This document shows, piece after piece, positions 1 through 8,759 of a stretch of 32,479 nt of DNA (positions are counted from its first letter, which is position 1; each line of letters starts with the position of its first letter). The stretch covers positions 1 through 32,479 of IMG/VR virus record IMGVR_UViG_3300027763_002072, one strand, 5' to 3'. The notes beneath the pieces were generated by a model that was given only the letters and a program-made list of their open reading frames with translations, made no database searches and was not told where the DNA came from. The stretch is from a virus. The position numbers and the translations under genes were made by a program.

Positions 1-241
1 TTTCCCAGCAACTTGGAAAATTGAAGACTTTATTTTAAAATCATATGAAACTGCAGGGATTCAATTAGGTAGAACAACAATTGAAAGTTGGATGTGCGGG
101 AAACCAAGTTGGATATATAAAGTAGATAAAGGTGGATTTATATTATCTAAAGAAAAGTTTAACCCTCCATTAGATATTGAAAAATACCACACATTAAAAG
201 TTGCACAACAAATAAAAGACGAATATATAAAAATTATATGA
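1..241 (+). CDS. Glycosyltransferase, GT-B type, C-terminal fragment (5' end outside window)
   Basis: The reading frame is open from base 2 to a TGA at 239-241, so only the last 79 residues are present. The segment GRTTIESWMCGKPSW resembles the nucleotide-sugar binding loop near the C-terminus of GT-B glycosyltransferases (usual form GRTALEAMACGKPV). It would transfer a sugar from a nucleotide donor in the cytoplasm; donor and acceptor cannot be read from a fragment. The stop overlaps the next start codon (ATGA), so it is translationally coupled to the dehydrogenase-like gene and belongs to the same glycan operon. The family call is an inference from one motif and the neighbourhood. Confidence 0.6.
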   Translation, partial: FPATWKIEDFILKSYETAGIQLGRTTIESWMCGKPSWIYKVDKGGFILSKEKFNPPLDIEKYHTLKVAQQIKDEYIKII

Positions 242-1395
242 TAATAGGTATTATTGGAGGAGATAAAGTAGGTCTTTCATTTGGACTATTGTGTGAAAAA
301 AATGGTTACAATGTTATCATTCATGATGATAATGATGATTACGTTTACAATTTAAATCAAAAAATTTGTATCACAAATGAACCGATGATTCAATCAATGT
401 TATTTGATGTTAAACAATTTAGTGCAACAACAAATACTTTAGACGTTATTATAAACTCAGATATAATTTTTACTTATGTAGATACCCCAATCAATATTGA
501 TGGTGATTATGACACGAGAAAAATTTTTGAGTTAGTCACTAATTTTTATAGTGCATCTTCATTAGACACTCCACTATATAATAAAAAATTTATAGTAGGT
601 AGTACAACAAATGTTGGGGACGTATCACAAATACAAGAAAGGTTAAACATGTTTAACGTCCAAGTTGCGTATAATCCTTTACAAACTATAAATGGTAATA
701 TTGTATCAAGTATTGAAACTTCTGATGTTATTTTGATTGGTACTGAATATCAAGAATTAGCTAACGAATTAATTAAACTTTATAATAAAATTTTAAAAGT
801 TCCTGTTAATGCTTATAGTATGTCAATCAAAGCATCCGAATTAACCAAATTAGCTATTAGTAGTTTTGTTGCAACTAAAATTACATATGCAAATATGATT
901 GGGGATGTTATGTCAAAATTAGGTCTTCAAGATGAAATTAATATGGTACTAACAACAATTGGTGGTGATTCAAGAATTGGAAAAAAATCATTAAAATATG
1001 GGTTTGGATATGGAGGACCATCATTACCGAATGAAAATAGAGCGTTAGGTATTTTTACTAAAAACCTTGGGATTGAATCAAACTTACCATTATTTACCGA
1101 CACTCTTAATAAAGAACATTCATCATTCATTAAAAACTTTTTTATACAACAAAATCCAAATAAAGAAGTCCCATTTGTTATGGAACACATAACATATAAA
1201 AAGGGGGTAAATATTTTAGACGAGTCACAACAATTTCAATTATGTATTGACCTATTGAATGAAGGTTATTCTTTAAACGTAATTGAACACGACGATGTAT
1301 CAAAAAAGTTAAACTCATTGTGTGAATCATATAATAATAGACTTAGACTTTTTAAATCTGGCTCTAAACCTGAAGGATATAAAATTACATTATAA
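238..1395 (+). CDS. UDP-glucose/GDP-mannose dehydrogenase family protein with altered active site
   Basis: 385 residues, near the usual 400-430. The N-terminal Rossmann segment reads IIGGDKVGLSFG (5-16), the D-x-P-IN-x-DGDYD stretch (82-92) matches the family V-GTP-DG-D motif, and the central helix KASELTKLAISSFVATKI (198-215) keeps the catalytic-type Lys204. Members oxidise a sugar-nucleotide C6 alcohol to a carboxylate through a covalent thioester on cysteine. Here the usual GGSCFPKD reads GGPSLPNE (259-266), so the nucleophilic Cys is Ser262. The NPEF glutamate is Leu (NPLQ, 146-149) and the helix Asn is Ser208. It is therefore unlikely to do the normal four-electron oxidation. It may be a sugar-nucleotide binding protein or carry out another NAD-linked step. 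Coupled by ATGA to the gene before it. Confidence 0.72.
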   Translation: MIIGIIGGDKVGLSFGLLCEKNGYNVIIHDDNDDYVYNLNQKICITNEPMIQSMLFDVKQFSATTNTLDVIINSDIIFTYVDTPINIDGDYDTRKIFELVTNFYSASSLDTPLYNKKFIVGSTTNVGDVSQIQERLNMFNVQVAYNPLQTINGNIVSSIETSDVILIGTEYQELANELIKLYNKILKVPVNAYSMSIKASELTKLAISSFVATKITYANMIGDVMSKLGLQDEINMVLTTIGGDSRIGKKSLKYGFGYGGPSLPNENRALGIFTKNLGIESNLPLFTDTLNKEHSSFIKNFFIQQNPNKEVPFVMEHITYKKGVNILDESQQFQLCIDLLNEGYSLNVIEHDDVSKKLNSLCESYNNRLRLFKSGSKPEGYKITL

Positions 1396-1396
1396 A

Positions 1397-2107
1397 ATGA
1401 TAATATTAACCACAACATATAATTGTGAAAATTATGTAGAAAAATCTTTATTGAGTATTATGTCTCAAAGATTTAAAGATTTTAAATGTTACATAACCGA
1501 TGACCTATCAACTGATGATACGGTTAATACTATTAAGAAAACTATTGAGGGTGATGAACGTTTTATTTTGATTGAGAATAAAACTAAAATGTATCAACCA
1601 GGTAATTACGACCAAATAATTAGGGGTATGAATGTTCCTGATGATGAAATTTGTGTTGAAATTGATGGGGACGATTGGTTACCAAACTCAAACGTATTGG
1701 GATTAATTAATGACACATACCAAGATGAGAATGTTTGGATAACAAGTGGTTCATTTAAGTATAGTAACGGAGCTCAGGGATTCTCAGTACCACCAGCAAA
1801 TTTTGATAACATTAGAAAACAAAACTTTACACTTTCTCATTTAAGGACATGGAAATCTTGGTTATGGAAAAAAATCAAAGAAGAAGATTTAAAAGATTCT
1901 GAAGGAAATTATTGGAGTGTTGCAGGTGACTTATCATTTATGTTCCCAATGTTTGAAATGTCGGGAGAAAAACATTATAGACATATCCCAACAATAACTT
2001 ACATTTATAACGAAAATAACCCATTGAATGACCATAAAGTTAATATGCCAATGGTAAATTCAATTGTTAACATAATTAGAAATAAAGAACCTTATATTAT
2101 ACTATGA
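1397..2107 (+). CDS. Glycosyltransferase family 2 (GT-A fold)
   Basis: 236 residues starting MIILTTTYN, the typical GT2 first strand. It has DDLSTDDT (35-42), the uracil/nucleotide-binding loop of the family, and VEIDGDDWL (87-95), which carries the metal-binding DxD. It should be an inverting transferase that uses an NDP-sugar in the cytoplasm. I chose ATG 1397, one base after the TAA of the preceding gene. A longer frame from 1322 would overlap that gene and add residues unlike any GT2 N-terminus. It ends in an ATGA overlap with the methyltransferase gene, suggesting coupled translation. The sugar specificity cannot be read. Confidence 0.8.
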   Translation: MIILTTTYNCENYVEKSLLSIMSQRFKDFKCYITDDLSTDDTVNTIKKTIEGDERFILIENKTKMYQPGNYDQIIRGMNVPDDEICVEIDGDDWLPNSNVLGLINDTYQDENVWITSGSFKYSNGAQGFSVPPANFDNIRKQNFTLSHLRTWKSWLWKKIKEEDLKDSEGNYWSVAGDLSFMFPMFEMSGEKHYRHIPTITYIYNENNPLNDHKVNMPMVNSIVNIIRNKEPYIIL

Positions 2108-2733
2108 CACCAAACGAAAAATGGGACGCAGACAGAGGAAATGATTTATTAATATTAAATTACCCATTAGATGAAAATTCTCAAATAATTGAACTTGGCG
2201 GATACCATGGATATTGGACAAAAACCGCATCACAAAAATTTCATTGCAACATATTATCAATTGAACCTGTTCCACAATTTTATAACAAATTAGTTGATGA
2301 GGTTGACTATTACATTGGAACATTTAACAAACCAAGTAGAGAAAAAATTAAACTTGAAAATTGTGGAATATCTACCGATGAAAAAGAAATCACTCTTTAT
2401 ATGGATGGTGATGCAACATCATCTTATTTAGAATCTTCAGAAAAAATTACAGTAACTTGTCACACTTTAGAGTATTTTTTAGAAAAATACAATATAAAAC
2501 AAGTTGACCTTTTACAAGTTAATATTGAAGGTGAGGAATACCCATTATTGGAAAAATGGATTGACTCTGGTATTATTAATAAAATAAAATACCTACAAGT
2601 TCAATTCCACAAATACGGTGAAGATTATGAACTTAAACATAAAAACATACAAGAAAAATTAGAATCTATAGGTTTTGACTTACAATTTAATTATGAATTT
2701 GTATGGGAATCATGGAAAAATAAAAATTTGTAA
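2104..2733 (+). CDS. FkbM-type SAM-dependent methyltransferase
   Basis: 209 residues. IIELGGYHGYW (28-38) is the SAM-binding glycine loop (motif I), EPVPQF (54-59) follows the acidic end of strand 2, and DLLQVNIEGEEYPLLE (135-150) is the FkbM signature D-x-x-x-x-N-x-E-G-E-E. FkbM enzymes O-methylate sugars or polyketides, and in phage and lipopolysaccharide clusters they usually act on glycan hydroxyls. It is a clear paralogue of the gene at 4185-4772: both share VNIEG/INVEG, VQFH and a C-terminal FVWE-W-K. The start overlaps the GT2 stop. Confidence 0.8.
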   Translation: MTPNEKWDADRGNDLLILNYPLDENSQIIELGGYHGYWTKTASQKFHCNILSIEPVPQFYNKLVDEVDYYIGTFNKPSREKIKLENCGISTDEKEITLYMDGDATSSYLESSEKITVTCHTLEYFLEKYNIKQVDLLQVNIEGEEYPLLEKWIDSGIINKIKYLQVQFHKYGEDYELKHKNIQEKLESIGFDLQFNYEFVWESWKNKNL

Positions 2734-2734
2734 T

Positions 2735-3412
2735 ATGAAAGTTAATGTTTGTTTTTATACTGACGAAAATTTTAGAATAAGAGAAAATATTTTAATTGAC
2801 GATTTAAAATCAAAAGGGTTTGATAAAATTTACAACTATCGGGCTGAAGATGTTAAGCAAGGTGATTTTTATTTAGAAAATAAAGAATTACTTGATTTAG
2901 AAAAAGGTGACGGATATTGGGTTTGGAAGCCTAAAATTATATTGGACACTTTTAATAACATGGAATTTGGTGATGTTTTATTATATATTGATGCTGGGGA
3001 CAAACTTAATGGAGAGATTGTAAACTCAATGAAAGATTTTTTTAAAACAGAAGATTATTATTTTACAAATTGGAATGGGGTAAGAATAAAACAAAAACAC
3101 GCAACAAAAAGAGATTGTTTTGTTTTAATGGGATGTGATGAAGAAAAGTATCATGAGGTAGCTCAAGTTGAAGCAGGAATTATTGGTGTTAAAAAAACCA
3201 AAGAAATGATTACATTTTTTGAAGAATATCTATTTTTTTGTAGAAATAGACAAATTGTTTCTGATGATGAAAACATTCATGGTGAAAACTTTCCTGGTTG
3301 GCAGTTTCATAGATGGGACCAAAGTATATTAACAAATTTAATTGTAAAAAATAATCTTAAATTTTCTAATAGTTTTATAAACAACATAACTCACAATTTT
3401 TTTCTACCTTAA
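2735..3412 (+). CDS. Putative GT-A-like glycosyltransferase, family uncertain
   Basis: 225 residues from ATG 2735, two bases after the previous stop. A longer frame from 2675 lies inside the methyltransferase gene and is not needed. GYWVWKPK (60-67) followed by LLYIDAGDKL (82-91) looks like the sugar-nucleotide and metal site of a small group of GT-A-like proteins found in phage and capsule clusters. The DAGD could serve as the DxD equivalent. A conserved HRWDQS-type segment near residue 205 also fits a transferase active site. No CAZy family can be assigned by eye. Its position between two methyltransferase/GT pairs supports a role in building the same glycan. Confidence 0.5.
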   Translation: MKVNVCFYTDENFRIRENILIDDLKSKGFDKIYNYRAEDVKQGDFYLENKELLDLEKGDGYWVWKPKIILDTFNNMEFGDVLLYIDAGDKLNGEIVNSMKDFFKTEDYYFTNWNGVRIKQKHATKRDCFVLMGCDEEKYHEVAQVEAGIIGVKKTKEMITFFEEYLFFCRNRQIVSDDENIHGENFPGWQFHRWDQSILTNLIVKNNLKFSNSFINNITHNFFLP

Positions 3413-3413
3413 T

Positions 3414-4184
3414 ATGAAAAATGTATCCTGTGTTTTAACAATACACAATAAAGATTTTTTAATTGAAAAAGTCTGTCACTCGTTGGTTAATAATTTATCT
3501 AACAACACAAATCAATTTATAGTCGTATTTGACGGATGTACCGATAACTCAATTCCTATCGTTAAAAACATACTTAAAGATGTTAAACGAATGAAAGTTA
3601 ATTACGTATATACTGATGACGTTTTTGAAACTAAAGCAAATAACGCAGGTTTAAAAATAGTTGAAAACGACTACGCATTGTTGATACAAGATGATATGGT
3701 CGTAAATGAAAAAGATTTTGATGTTAGAATGTTAAAACCATATCAAACATTTGATGACGTTTTTGCGGTAACCTCATTCATCGCACATAATAACACATAC
3801 AACGAACAATCAAGAGAAATTAATTATGTTGACATGGCAGGTAAAAAAGACTCGTCAAGAGACATTTTTTATGCCCGAGAATATGGTAATAGAGGTCCAT
3901 TAATGTATGACTACCAAGATGTTGTAAAACTTAATTTTTTAGATGAATATTTTTCACCTCAAAATTATGACGATATGGATATATCAATGAGAGCATTTAA
4001 AGAGTTAAATAAGGTATCAGGGCTATATTGGATTGACTATACTTCTGACCCAAGTTGGGGGTCTACTCGTCAAAAAAACCATGCATTACACAGTCAATTA
4101 GTTACTGTAAATGCCCAAAAAATATTAGAAAAACATAGAGATTTACTTTATGGTGATAAATTTGTAGAAAATAGAAATTGTTAA
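3414..4184 (+). CDS. Glycosyltransferase family 2 (GT-A fold)
   Basis: 256 residues. The first strand is VSCVLTIHNKDF, the nucleotide loop is VFDGCTDNS (38-46) and the metal site is LIQDDMVV (90-97), in the normal GT2 order and spacing. The start follows the previous stop by one base and its own TAA is immediately followed by the ATG of the next gene, so the operon has no room for internal signals. The C-terminal half keeps the acidic NYDDMDISMRAF segment, comparable to the ED-x-D catalytic region of GT2 enzymes. Substrate unknown. Confidence 0.8.
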   Translation: MKNVSCVLTIHNKDFLIEKVCHSLVNNLSNNTNQFIVVFDGCTDNSIPIVKNILKDVKRMKVNYVYTDDVFETKANNAGLKIVENDYALLIQDDMVVNEKDFDVRMLKPYQTFDDVFAVTSFIAHNNTYNEQSREINYVDMAGKKDSSRDIFYAREYGNRGPLMYDYQDVVKLNFLDEYFSPQNYDDMDISMRAFKELNKVSGLYWIDYTSDPSWGSTRQKNHALHSQLVTVNAQKILEKHRDLLYGDKFVENRNC

Positions 4185-4772
4185 ATGAAAATTAAACCGT
4201 CAAACGATATTGAGTGGAGACAACAAAATGGTGATAATACCTATAGAATAAATTATGAATTAAATAATAATTCAATTGTTGTTGATTTAGGTGCAAGACA
4301 TGGTAATTGGTGTAATTTGATTAGAGGTAAATATAATTCAAAAATATATTGTTTTGAGGTTGTACCTCAATTTTGTAATGAATTAAAAGGTTCGGGATAT
4401 GAAACTTTTTGTGTTGCCGTTTCAGATAAAAAAGAAAAAATAACTTTAGGTGTTTCGGAATCAGAGGCATCAATTTTTTTCAATGAATCAACATTTGAAA
4501 GTGATTCAATTGAGGCTAAAGAAATATTTGAATTAATTGGTCAAGAATCAATTGATTTAATGAAAATTAATGTTGAAGGTGCTGAATACCCAATATTAAA
4601 AAATTTAATAGAGTCTGATAAAATAACAAAGATAAAAAACATTCAAGTACAGTTTCATCTTTTTGATGGGGAAGAAAATTCAGACTATAACTATATTAGT
4701 GAAGAACTGTCAAAAACACATGAACTTACTTGGAGATTCCCCTTTGTTTGGGAAAATTGGAAAATTAAATAA
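4185..4772 (+). CDS. FkbM-type SAM-dependent methyltransferase (paralogue of the gene at 2104)
   Basis: 195 residues. VVDLGARHGNW (32-42) is motif I, CFEVVPQF (56-63) ends strand 2 and IDLMKINVEGAEYPIL (123-138) is the FkbM signature. It resembles the protein at 2104-2733 throughout, including the start (both have a W near residues 7-11) and the closing FVWENWK. Duplication within one cassette is the simplest explanation, and the divergence suggests two different hydroxyl or sugar positions are methylated. It sits between a GT2 and a fucosyltransferase homologue. Confidence 0.8.
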   Translation: MKIKPSNDIEWRQQNGDNTYRINYELNNNSIVVDLGARHGNWCNLIRGKYNSKIYCFEVVPQFCNELKGSGYETFCVAVSDKKEKITLGVSESEASIFFNESTFESDSIEAKEIFELIGQESIDLMKINVEGAEYPILKNLIESDKITKIKNIQVQFHLFDGEENSDYNYISEELSKTHELTWRFPFVWENWKIK

Positions 4773-4775
4773 ATT

Positions 4776-5594
4776 ATGAGCAATTTAATATCATGTAATT
4801 TAATGGGTGGTCTTGGTAATCAAATGTTCCAAGCAGCACACGCGTTGGCTCAAGGATGGAAAAATAATAGAGAAACCGTTTTTATCCCAAGGTCTTGGAC
4901 CCCAATGCAAGGTAAAGATACTTCACATTATAAAGATAACGTCTTTAGAGGATTAAAATTTGTTGATAACATTGATGGGTTTACTAAAGTACATGAAGGA
5001 CCGTGGGAATATTCTGAAGTAAATCCTGTTGAGGATAATACAGTGTTTGAGGGTTACTTCCAGAGTGGGAAAAACCTTTTAGGATTTGACGAAAAAATAC
5101 AAGATTTGTTTGGCCCAACTGAAGAATTCATAAAACAAATTTATGAAAAATACCCACAACTTAATCAAGACAATACGGTATCAATTCACATTAGATTTGG
5201 TGACTACAAACAAAATCCACACATTCACCCAAGTGTATCTAAAGAGTATTTGGATAAGGCATTAGAAATGGTTGGACCATACAGTCACTTATTTTTATTT
5301 GGTGATGATAAAGAATGGTTAAATAAAAACTTTAATGGTGAAAACATAACATTAGTTGATGAAGATGATTATGTTGATATGTGGATGATGTCTTTATGTA
5401 AGAACAATATAATTCCAAATTCCACTTTTTCTTGGTGGTCAGCATTTTTAAATAAAAACAAAAATAAACAAATTATATCACCATCAATTTGGTTCGGTCC
5501 TAGTGGTCCACAGAATTATTACGATATGTTTCAACCTGATTGGACAAAATTAGAAGTAATCTATGTTGATGGAGAATTAAAACCTAAAAATTAA
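4776..5594 (+). CDS. Alpha-1,2-fucosyltransferase-like enzyme, GT11
   Basis: 272 residues. MGGLGNQMFQAA (10-21) is the N-terminal GT11 signature, HIRFGDY (138-144) is the HxRxGDY GDP-sugar motif, FGDD (175-178) and NSTFSWWSAFLN (215-226) are the remaining family motifs. All key residues appear present, so activity is expected. The family moves L-fucose from GDP-L-fucose to the O2 of galactose, and some fucosyltransferases accept GDP-L-galactose, which the epimerase at 8740 could make. Cytoplasmic; no signal peptide. Next gene begins three bases after the stop. Confidence 0.88.
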   Translation: MSNLISCNLMGGLGNQMFQAAHALAQGWKNNRETVFIPRSWTPMQGKDTSHYKDNVFRGLKFVDNIDGFTKVHEGPWEYSEVNPVEDNTVFEGYFQSGKNLLGFDEKIQDLFGPTEEFIKQIYEKYPQLNQDNTVSIHIRFGDYKQNPHIHPSVSKEYLDKALEMVGPYSHLFLFGDDKEWLNKNFNGENITLVDEDDYVDMWMMSLCKNNIIPNSTFSWWSAFLNKNKNKQIISPSIWFGPSGPQNYYDMFQPDWTKLEVIYVDGELKPKN

Positions 5595-5597
5595 ACT

Positions 5598-6434
5598 ATG
5601 AGTGAAAAAGTAAAAATTAGAAAAGTTTCAGACTGGTGGGGCGATTACGATTGTTCATCTAACCGAAACATGCCAAAGTATATTCAATGGCTATCAAGAG
5701 ATACACAAGACCCTCACACCGTGAGTGTTTATGTTGATAATTACATCAAAGATTTGGGATTTAATGACCCGTCAAGAGAAAAAATTGGATGGTTGTTAGA
5801 ATCACCTCAAATGAATGAGGGTACTATCAAATATCTTGTTGACAACTTGGAAATGACAAGAGAGCATTACAAATGTATTTTCACTTGTATGGACAGTCTA
5901 CTTGAATTAGGTGCTCCATTTACGTATACAATTTCAAATGCTGCTCCATGGATTTGGCCTCAAAACAGAACAATTCACCCAAAAACTAAATTGGTTAGTA
6001 TGATTGCTTCAACTAAAGGTTGGTTACGTGGTCACCAAAACAGATTAGATTGGGTAGAAAAATTAAAAGATAAAGTTGATTTATTTGGTTCAGGAAGACC
6101 AAATCAATTAACAGATAAAGAAGACGGATTAAGAGATTATATGTTCTCAGTATCAATTGAAAATGATAATTCAGACACTTATTTTACCGAAAAATTAACT
6201 GACAATTTTGTAATGGGAACCGTACCTGTTTATTGGGGTTCAAGAAAAGTTGTTGAAAAGTATTTTGACCCTGCTGGTGTTATTTTCTTGGAAGATGACC
6301 CAGATTTGTCAACATTAACTCCTGAAAAATATCAATCTATGTTACCTGCAATTGAAAGAAATTTTAAAATTGCAATGGAAATGGGCACATCTGAAGATTA
6401 TATGTGGGAGAATTATTTAAAAAACTTATTTTAA
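5598..6434 (+). CDS. Alpha-1,3-fucosyltransferase-like enzyme, GT10
   Basis: 278 residues. The GT10 donor motif runs from FSVSIEND (183-190) through YFTEKLTDNFVMGTVPVYWG (195-214). An upstream GHQNRLDWVEKL (145-156) matches the H/R-rich segment before it. The N-terminal acceptor half is short, as in bacterial enzymes. The family adds L-fucose, alpha-1,3 or 1,4, to GlcNAc or glucose. There is no membrane anchor. It directly follows a GT11 homologue, so two linkages of a fucose-like sugar are predicted. The last base of its stop is the first base of the next ATG (TAATG). Confidence 0.85.
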   Translation: MSEKVKIRKVSDWWGDYDCSSNRNMPKYIQWLSRDTQDPHTVSVYVDNYIKDLGFNDPSREKIGWLLESPQMNEGTIKYLVDNLEMTREHYKCIFTCMDSLLELGAPFTYTISNAAPWIWPQNRTIHPKTKLVSMIASTKGWLRGHQNRLDWVEKLKDKVDLFGSGRPNQLTDKEDGLRDYMFSVSIENDNSDTYFTEKLTDNFVMGTVPVYWGSRKVVEKYFDPAGVIFLEDDPDLSTLTPEKYQSMLPAIERNFKIAMEMGTSEDYMWENYLKNLF

Positions 6435-7258
6435 TGAAGTATTTGGTATTAGGTTCTGATGGTCAAGTTGGACACGAATTATGTATTTTCCTAAAAGATA
6501 AAGGACATGAGGTTGTAGAATTTGATATCGCGTCAGATAAAAATAAAGATTTAAGAATTCAAGGTGTGTTAGAAGAATATATCAAGGACACCGATTTTGT
6601 AATGTTTTTAGCATTTGATGTCGGTGGTTCAAGATATTTAAAAAAATATCAACACACATATGAATTCATTGACAACAACGTAAGGTTAACTTTATTCACA
6701 TTTGAAACAATTAAAAAATACAATAAACCATTTATTTTTGCATCATCTCAAATGGCTAATATGTCATACTCCCCATATGGTGTTTGTAAATCAATTGGTG
6801 AAGTATATTCAAAAGCTTTAAATGGATTAACTGTTAAATTTTGGAATGTTTATGGTGTTGAACACGATTTAGAAAAGTCTCATGTAATCACCGATTTTAT
6901 TTTAAAGGCGAAAGAAGGTGAGATTACAATGATGACGGATGGTAAAGAAGAAAGACAATTTCTTCATGCTGAAGATTGTTCAAACGCACTTATGATTTTA
7001 TCTGAAAAATATAATAAAATTGACAGAGATAAAAATTTACATATTACCAGTTTTGAATGGAGTACAATTTTGGAAATTGCTGAAATTATACAAGAAACAA
7101 TAACATGTAAAATTACCCCATCAACAGAAATTGATAGTGTTCAATTAAATAAGAAAAATGAACCAGACCCATATATTCTTGAATTTTGGAAACCAAAAAT
7201 ATCTCTAAAAGAAGGTGTAAACAAAATTATAAAATCAATTAATAATGAAATTATCTAA
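6434..7258 (+). CDS. NAD-dependent epimerase/dehydratase (extended SDR)
   Basis: 274 residues from ATG 6434, overlapping the previous stop by one base; a frame opening at 6404 is inside the GT10 gene. GSDGQVG (7-13) is the NAD(P)-binding loop in the RmlD-like form, SSQ (104-106) provides the catalytic Ser, and YGVCK (115-119) is the YxxxK pair. The central LAFDVGG recalls GDP-fucose synthase (AA-VGG), but that enzyme's SSCIYP cysteine is absent, so a reductase/epimerase of unknown sugar is the safest call. It would supply or finish a nucleotide sugar for the neighbouring transferases. Overlaps the next gene by 14 bases. Confidence 0.75.
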   Translation: MKYLVLGSDGQVGHELCIFLKDKGHEVVEFDIASDKNKDLRIQGVLEEYIKDTDFVMFLAFDVGGSRYLKKYQHTYEFIDNNVRLTLFTFETIKKYNKPFIFASSQMANMSYSPYGVCKSIGEVYSKALNGLTVKFWNVYGVEHDLEKSHVITDFILKAKEGEITMMTDGKEERQFLHAEDCSNALMILSEKYNKIDRDKNLHITSFEWSTILEIAEIIQETITCKITPSTEIDSVQLNKKNEPDPYILEFWKPKISLKEGVNKIIKSINNEII

Positions 7259-8111
7259 CATTTTAAGTTTAAACTACGAAAGTTATAATCAAGAAACTAA
7301 GTCATATCAGTTTAAAAGAGATGCTGGGTTATATGCAAATTTGGTTTGGGTTATTCGTAAAATTGCGTTGTTAGAATTAAACGGATATAAAGTAGAGTCA
7401 GTAGAATTAATATTAGACGAATATAATGGAGAAGAGGCGTTTGATTTATTTTTTGAAAAAAATAATAATCAAATTGATTACTCAAACATATCAGACAAAG
7501 ATAAAAGTTATTTTGAACAATACTTAATTACCAGTGCTTTTGGTCTTGGTATTGATGATGTTAAACATCTTAACTTTAACATAACCAATCAAGTTATTGA
7601 TAAGTTTTTTACCCCAAAAGAAAGTATTGTTAGTTATTATAACAATTTAATGTATTCAAACAATATTGATATAAATAATACTGTATTTGTGTGGGCAAGA
7701 AGTACTGACAAGTCTGGTGAATCAAGAATACCAGACACAAGTGCTTACATAGGTATTTTAAACACACTTAATTTAGATGGTAAAGAAATATTAATACAAA
7801 CTGATGATTATAGAGTTTTAAACGATTTTAAAAGTTCAAACCTTAAGTTTAAAACTATAACACAAATACCAATGTCTAATAATTTGATAGGGTTTCACAA
7901 TGAATTAAAAGACATAAGAGACGATAAATTCATTTCAACTTACAACATAACTAAACAGGAATATCTAATACAAATGTATTGTTTGTCTTTAATTGGTAGA
8001 GATTCATATAAAACAATTTTATATCCTGGAAATCCAACAACTTATATACCAATAATAAAAAAGTCTTTTGATAATTGTTATTTATTTAAAGACAATGCTC
8101 AACTATTTTAA
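7245..8111 (+). CDS. Putative fucosyltransferase-like glycosyltransferase (GT23-like motifs)
   Basis: 288 residues. VFVWARSTDKSGESRIP (147-163) resembles the H-V-R-R-T-D-K GDP-fucose-binding motif of alpha-1,6-fucosyltransferases, and LIQTDDYRVL (183-192) corresponds to the following V-A-T-D-D strand. A final QMYCLSLIGRDS region lies where those enzymes have a Ser-rich donor loop. The N-terminal 130 residues match nothing I recognise. If right, the cassette holds three different fucosyltransferase folds. Alternatives are another GT-B enzyme or an uncharacterised phage family. Followed by an A-rich stretch and the next ATG 12 bases on. Confidence 0.45.
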   Translation: MKLSNILSLNYESYNQETKSYQFKRDAGLYANLVWVIRKIALLELNGYKVESVELILDEYNGEEAFDLFFEKNNNQIDYSNISDKDKSYFEQYLITSAFGLGIDDVKHLNFNITNQVIDKFFTPKESIVSYYNNLMYSNNIDINNTVFVWARSTDKSGESRIPDTSAYIGILNTLNLDGKEILIQTDDYRVLNDFKSSNLKFKTITQIPMSNNLIGFHNELKDIRDDKFISTYNITKQEYLIQMYCLSLIGRDSYKTILYPGNPTTYIPIIKKSFDNCYLFKDNAQLF

Positions 8112-8123
8112 TAAAAAAAAATT

Positions 8124-8759
8124 ATGGAATCATATTCACAATCAGGACAAGACTTATTTGTCCACAACTTAATGAACGGTAAACCAGGAACATTTTTAGA
8201 TTTAGGATGTTCTTTACCTAAAAAAATTAATAACACTTATTTGTTAGAACTAAACGGATGGGACGGTATATCTTTGGATATTAAAGACTTCAGCGAAGAA
8301 TGGAAAGTAAGGAATTGCAAATTTCTTCAAAAAGATTGTTTAAATCAAGATTACAATGATTTACTTAAAGATTATTACTCAGATAAAGTAATTGATTATT
8401 TAACTTTAGATATGGAAGAATGTGGAGATAGATTCAAATTACTTCAAAAAATTATTGACACAAATTATTCATTTAAAATAATCACAATTGAGCATGACGC
8501 TTATATTGGTAATCATTTTCACGAACAAGAAAGGGTACCACAAAGAGAACTTTTAAAATCAAAAGGTTATCGTCTACTTTGTGCTGATGTGTCACACGAA
8601 CTATATAAAAACCATCCATTTGAAGATTGGTGGGTTAATGAAGAATATTTTGAAAAATCAGAATTAGATAAATGGTCATCAGATAATATTAGTTGTGATG
8701 AAATTTTTAATAAACTTAACATAGAATACAAAGTAGCACATGAATCAAAAGACAGGTAA
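8124..8759 (+). CDS. FkbM-like SAM-dependent methyltransferase
   Basis: 211 residues. The opening SYSQSGQDLFV is the common N-terminus of FkbM-type enzymes, GTFLDLGC (22-29) is motif I, LDIKDF (51-56) ends strand 2 and DYLTLDMEECGD (91-102) stands where the FkbM D-x-E-G motif is expected. It is much less like the two other methyltransferases of the cassette than they are to each other. Probable O-methylation of a sugar. Its last 20 bases overlap the start of the GDP-mannose epimerase gene, so the two are likely translationally coupled. Confidence 0.7.
   Translation: MESYSQSGQDLFVHNLMNGKPGTFLDLGCSLPKKINNTYLLELNGWDGISLDIKDFSEEWKVRNCKFLQKDCLNQDYNDLLKDYYSDKVIDYLTLDMEECGDRFKLLQKIIDTNYSFKIITIEHDAYIGNHFHEQERVPQRELLKSKGYRLLCADVSHELYKNHPFEDWWVNEEYFEKSELDKWSSDNISCDEIFNKLNIEYKVAHESKDR

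Noticed and set aside
1322-1396. Earlier in-frame start for the GT2 gene
   Set aside because: It lies within the dehydrogenase-like gene and adds residues before the canonical first GT2 strand MIILTTTYN.
7669-7676. TATAAATA within the GT23-like gene as a late promoter
   Set aside because: It is inside a coding region of an AT-rich genome, with no gene start nearby.
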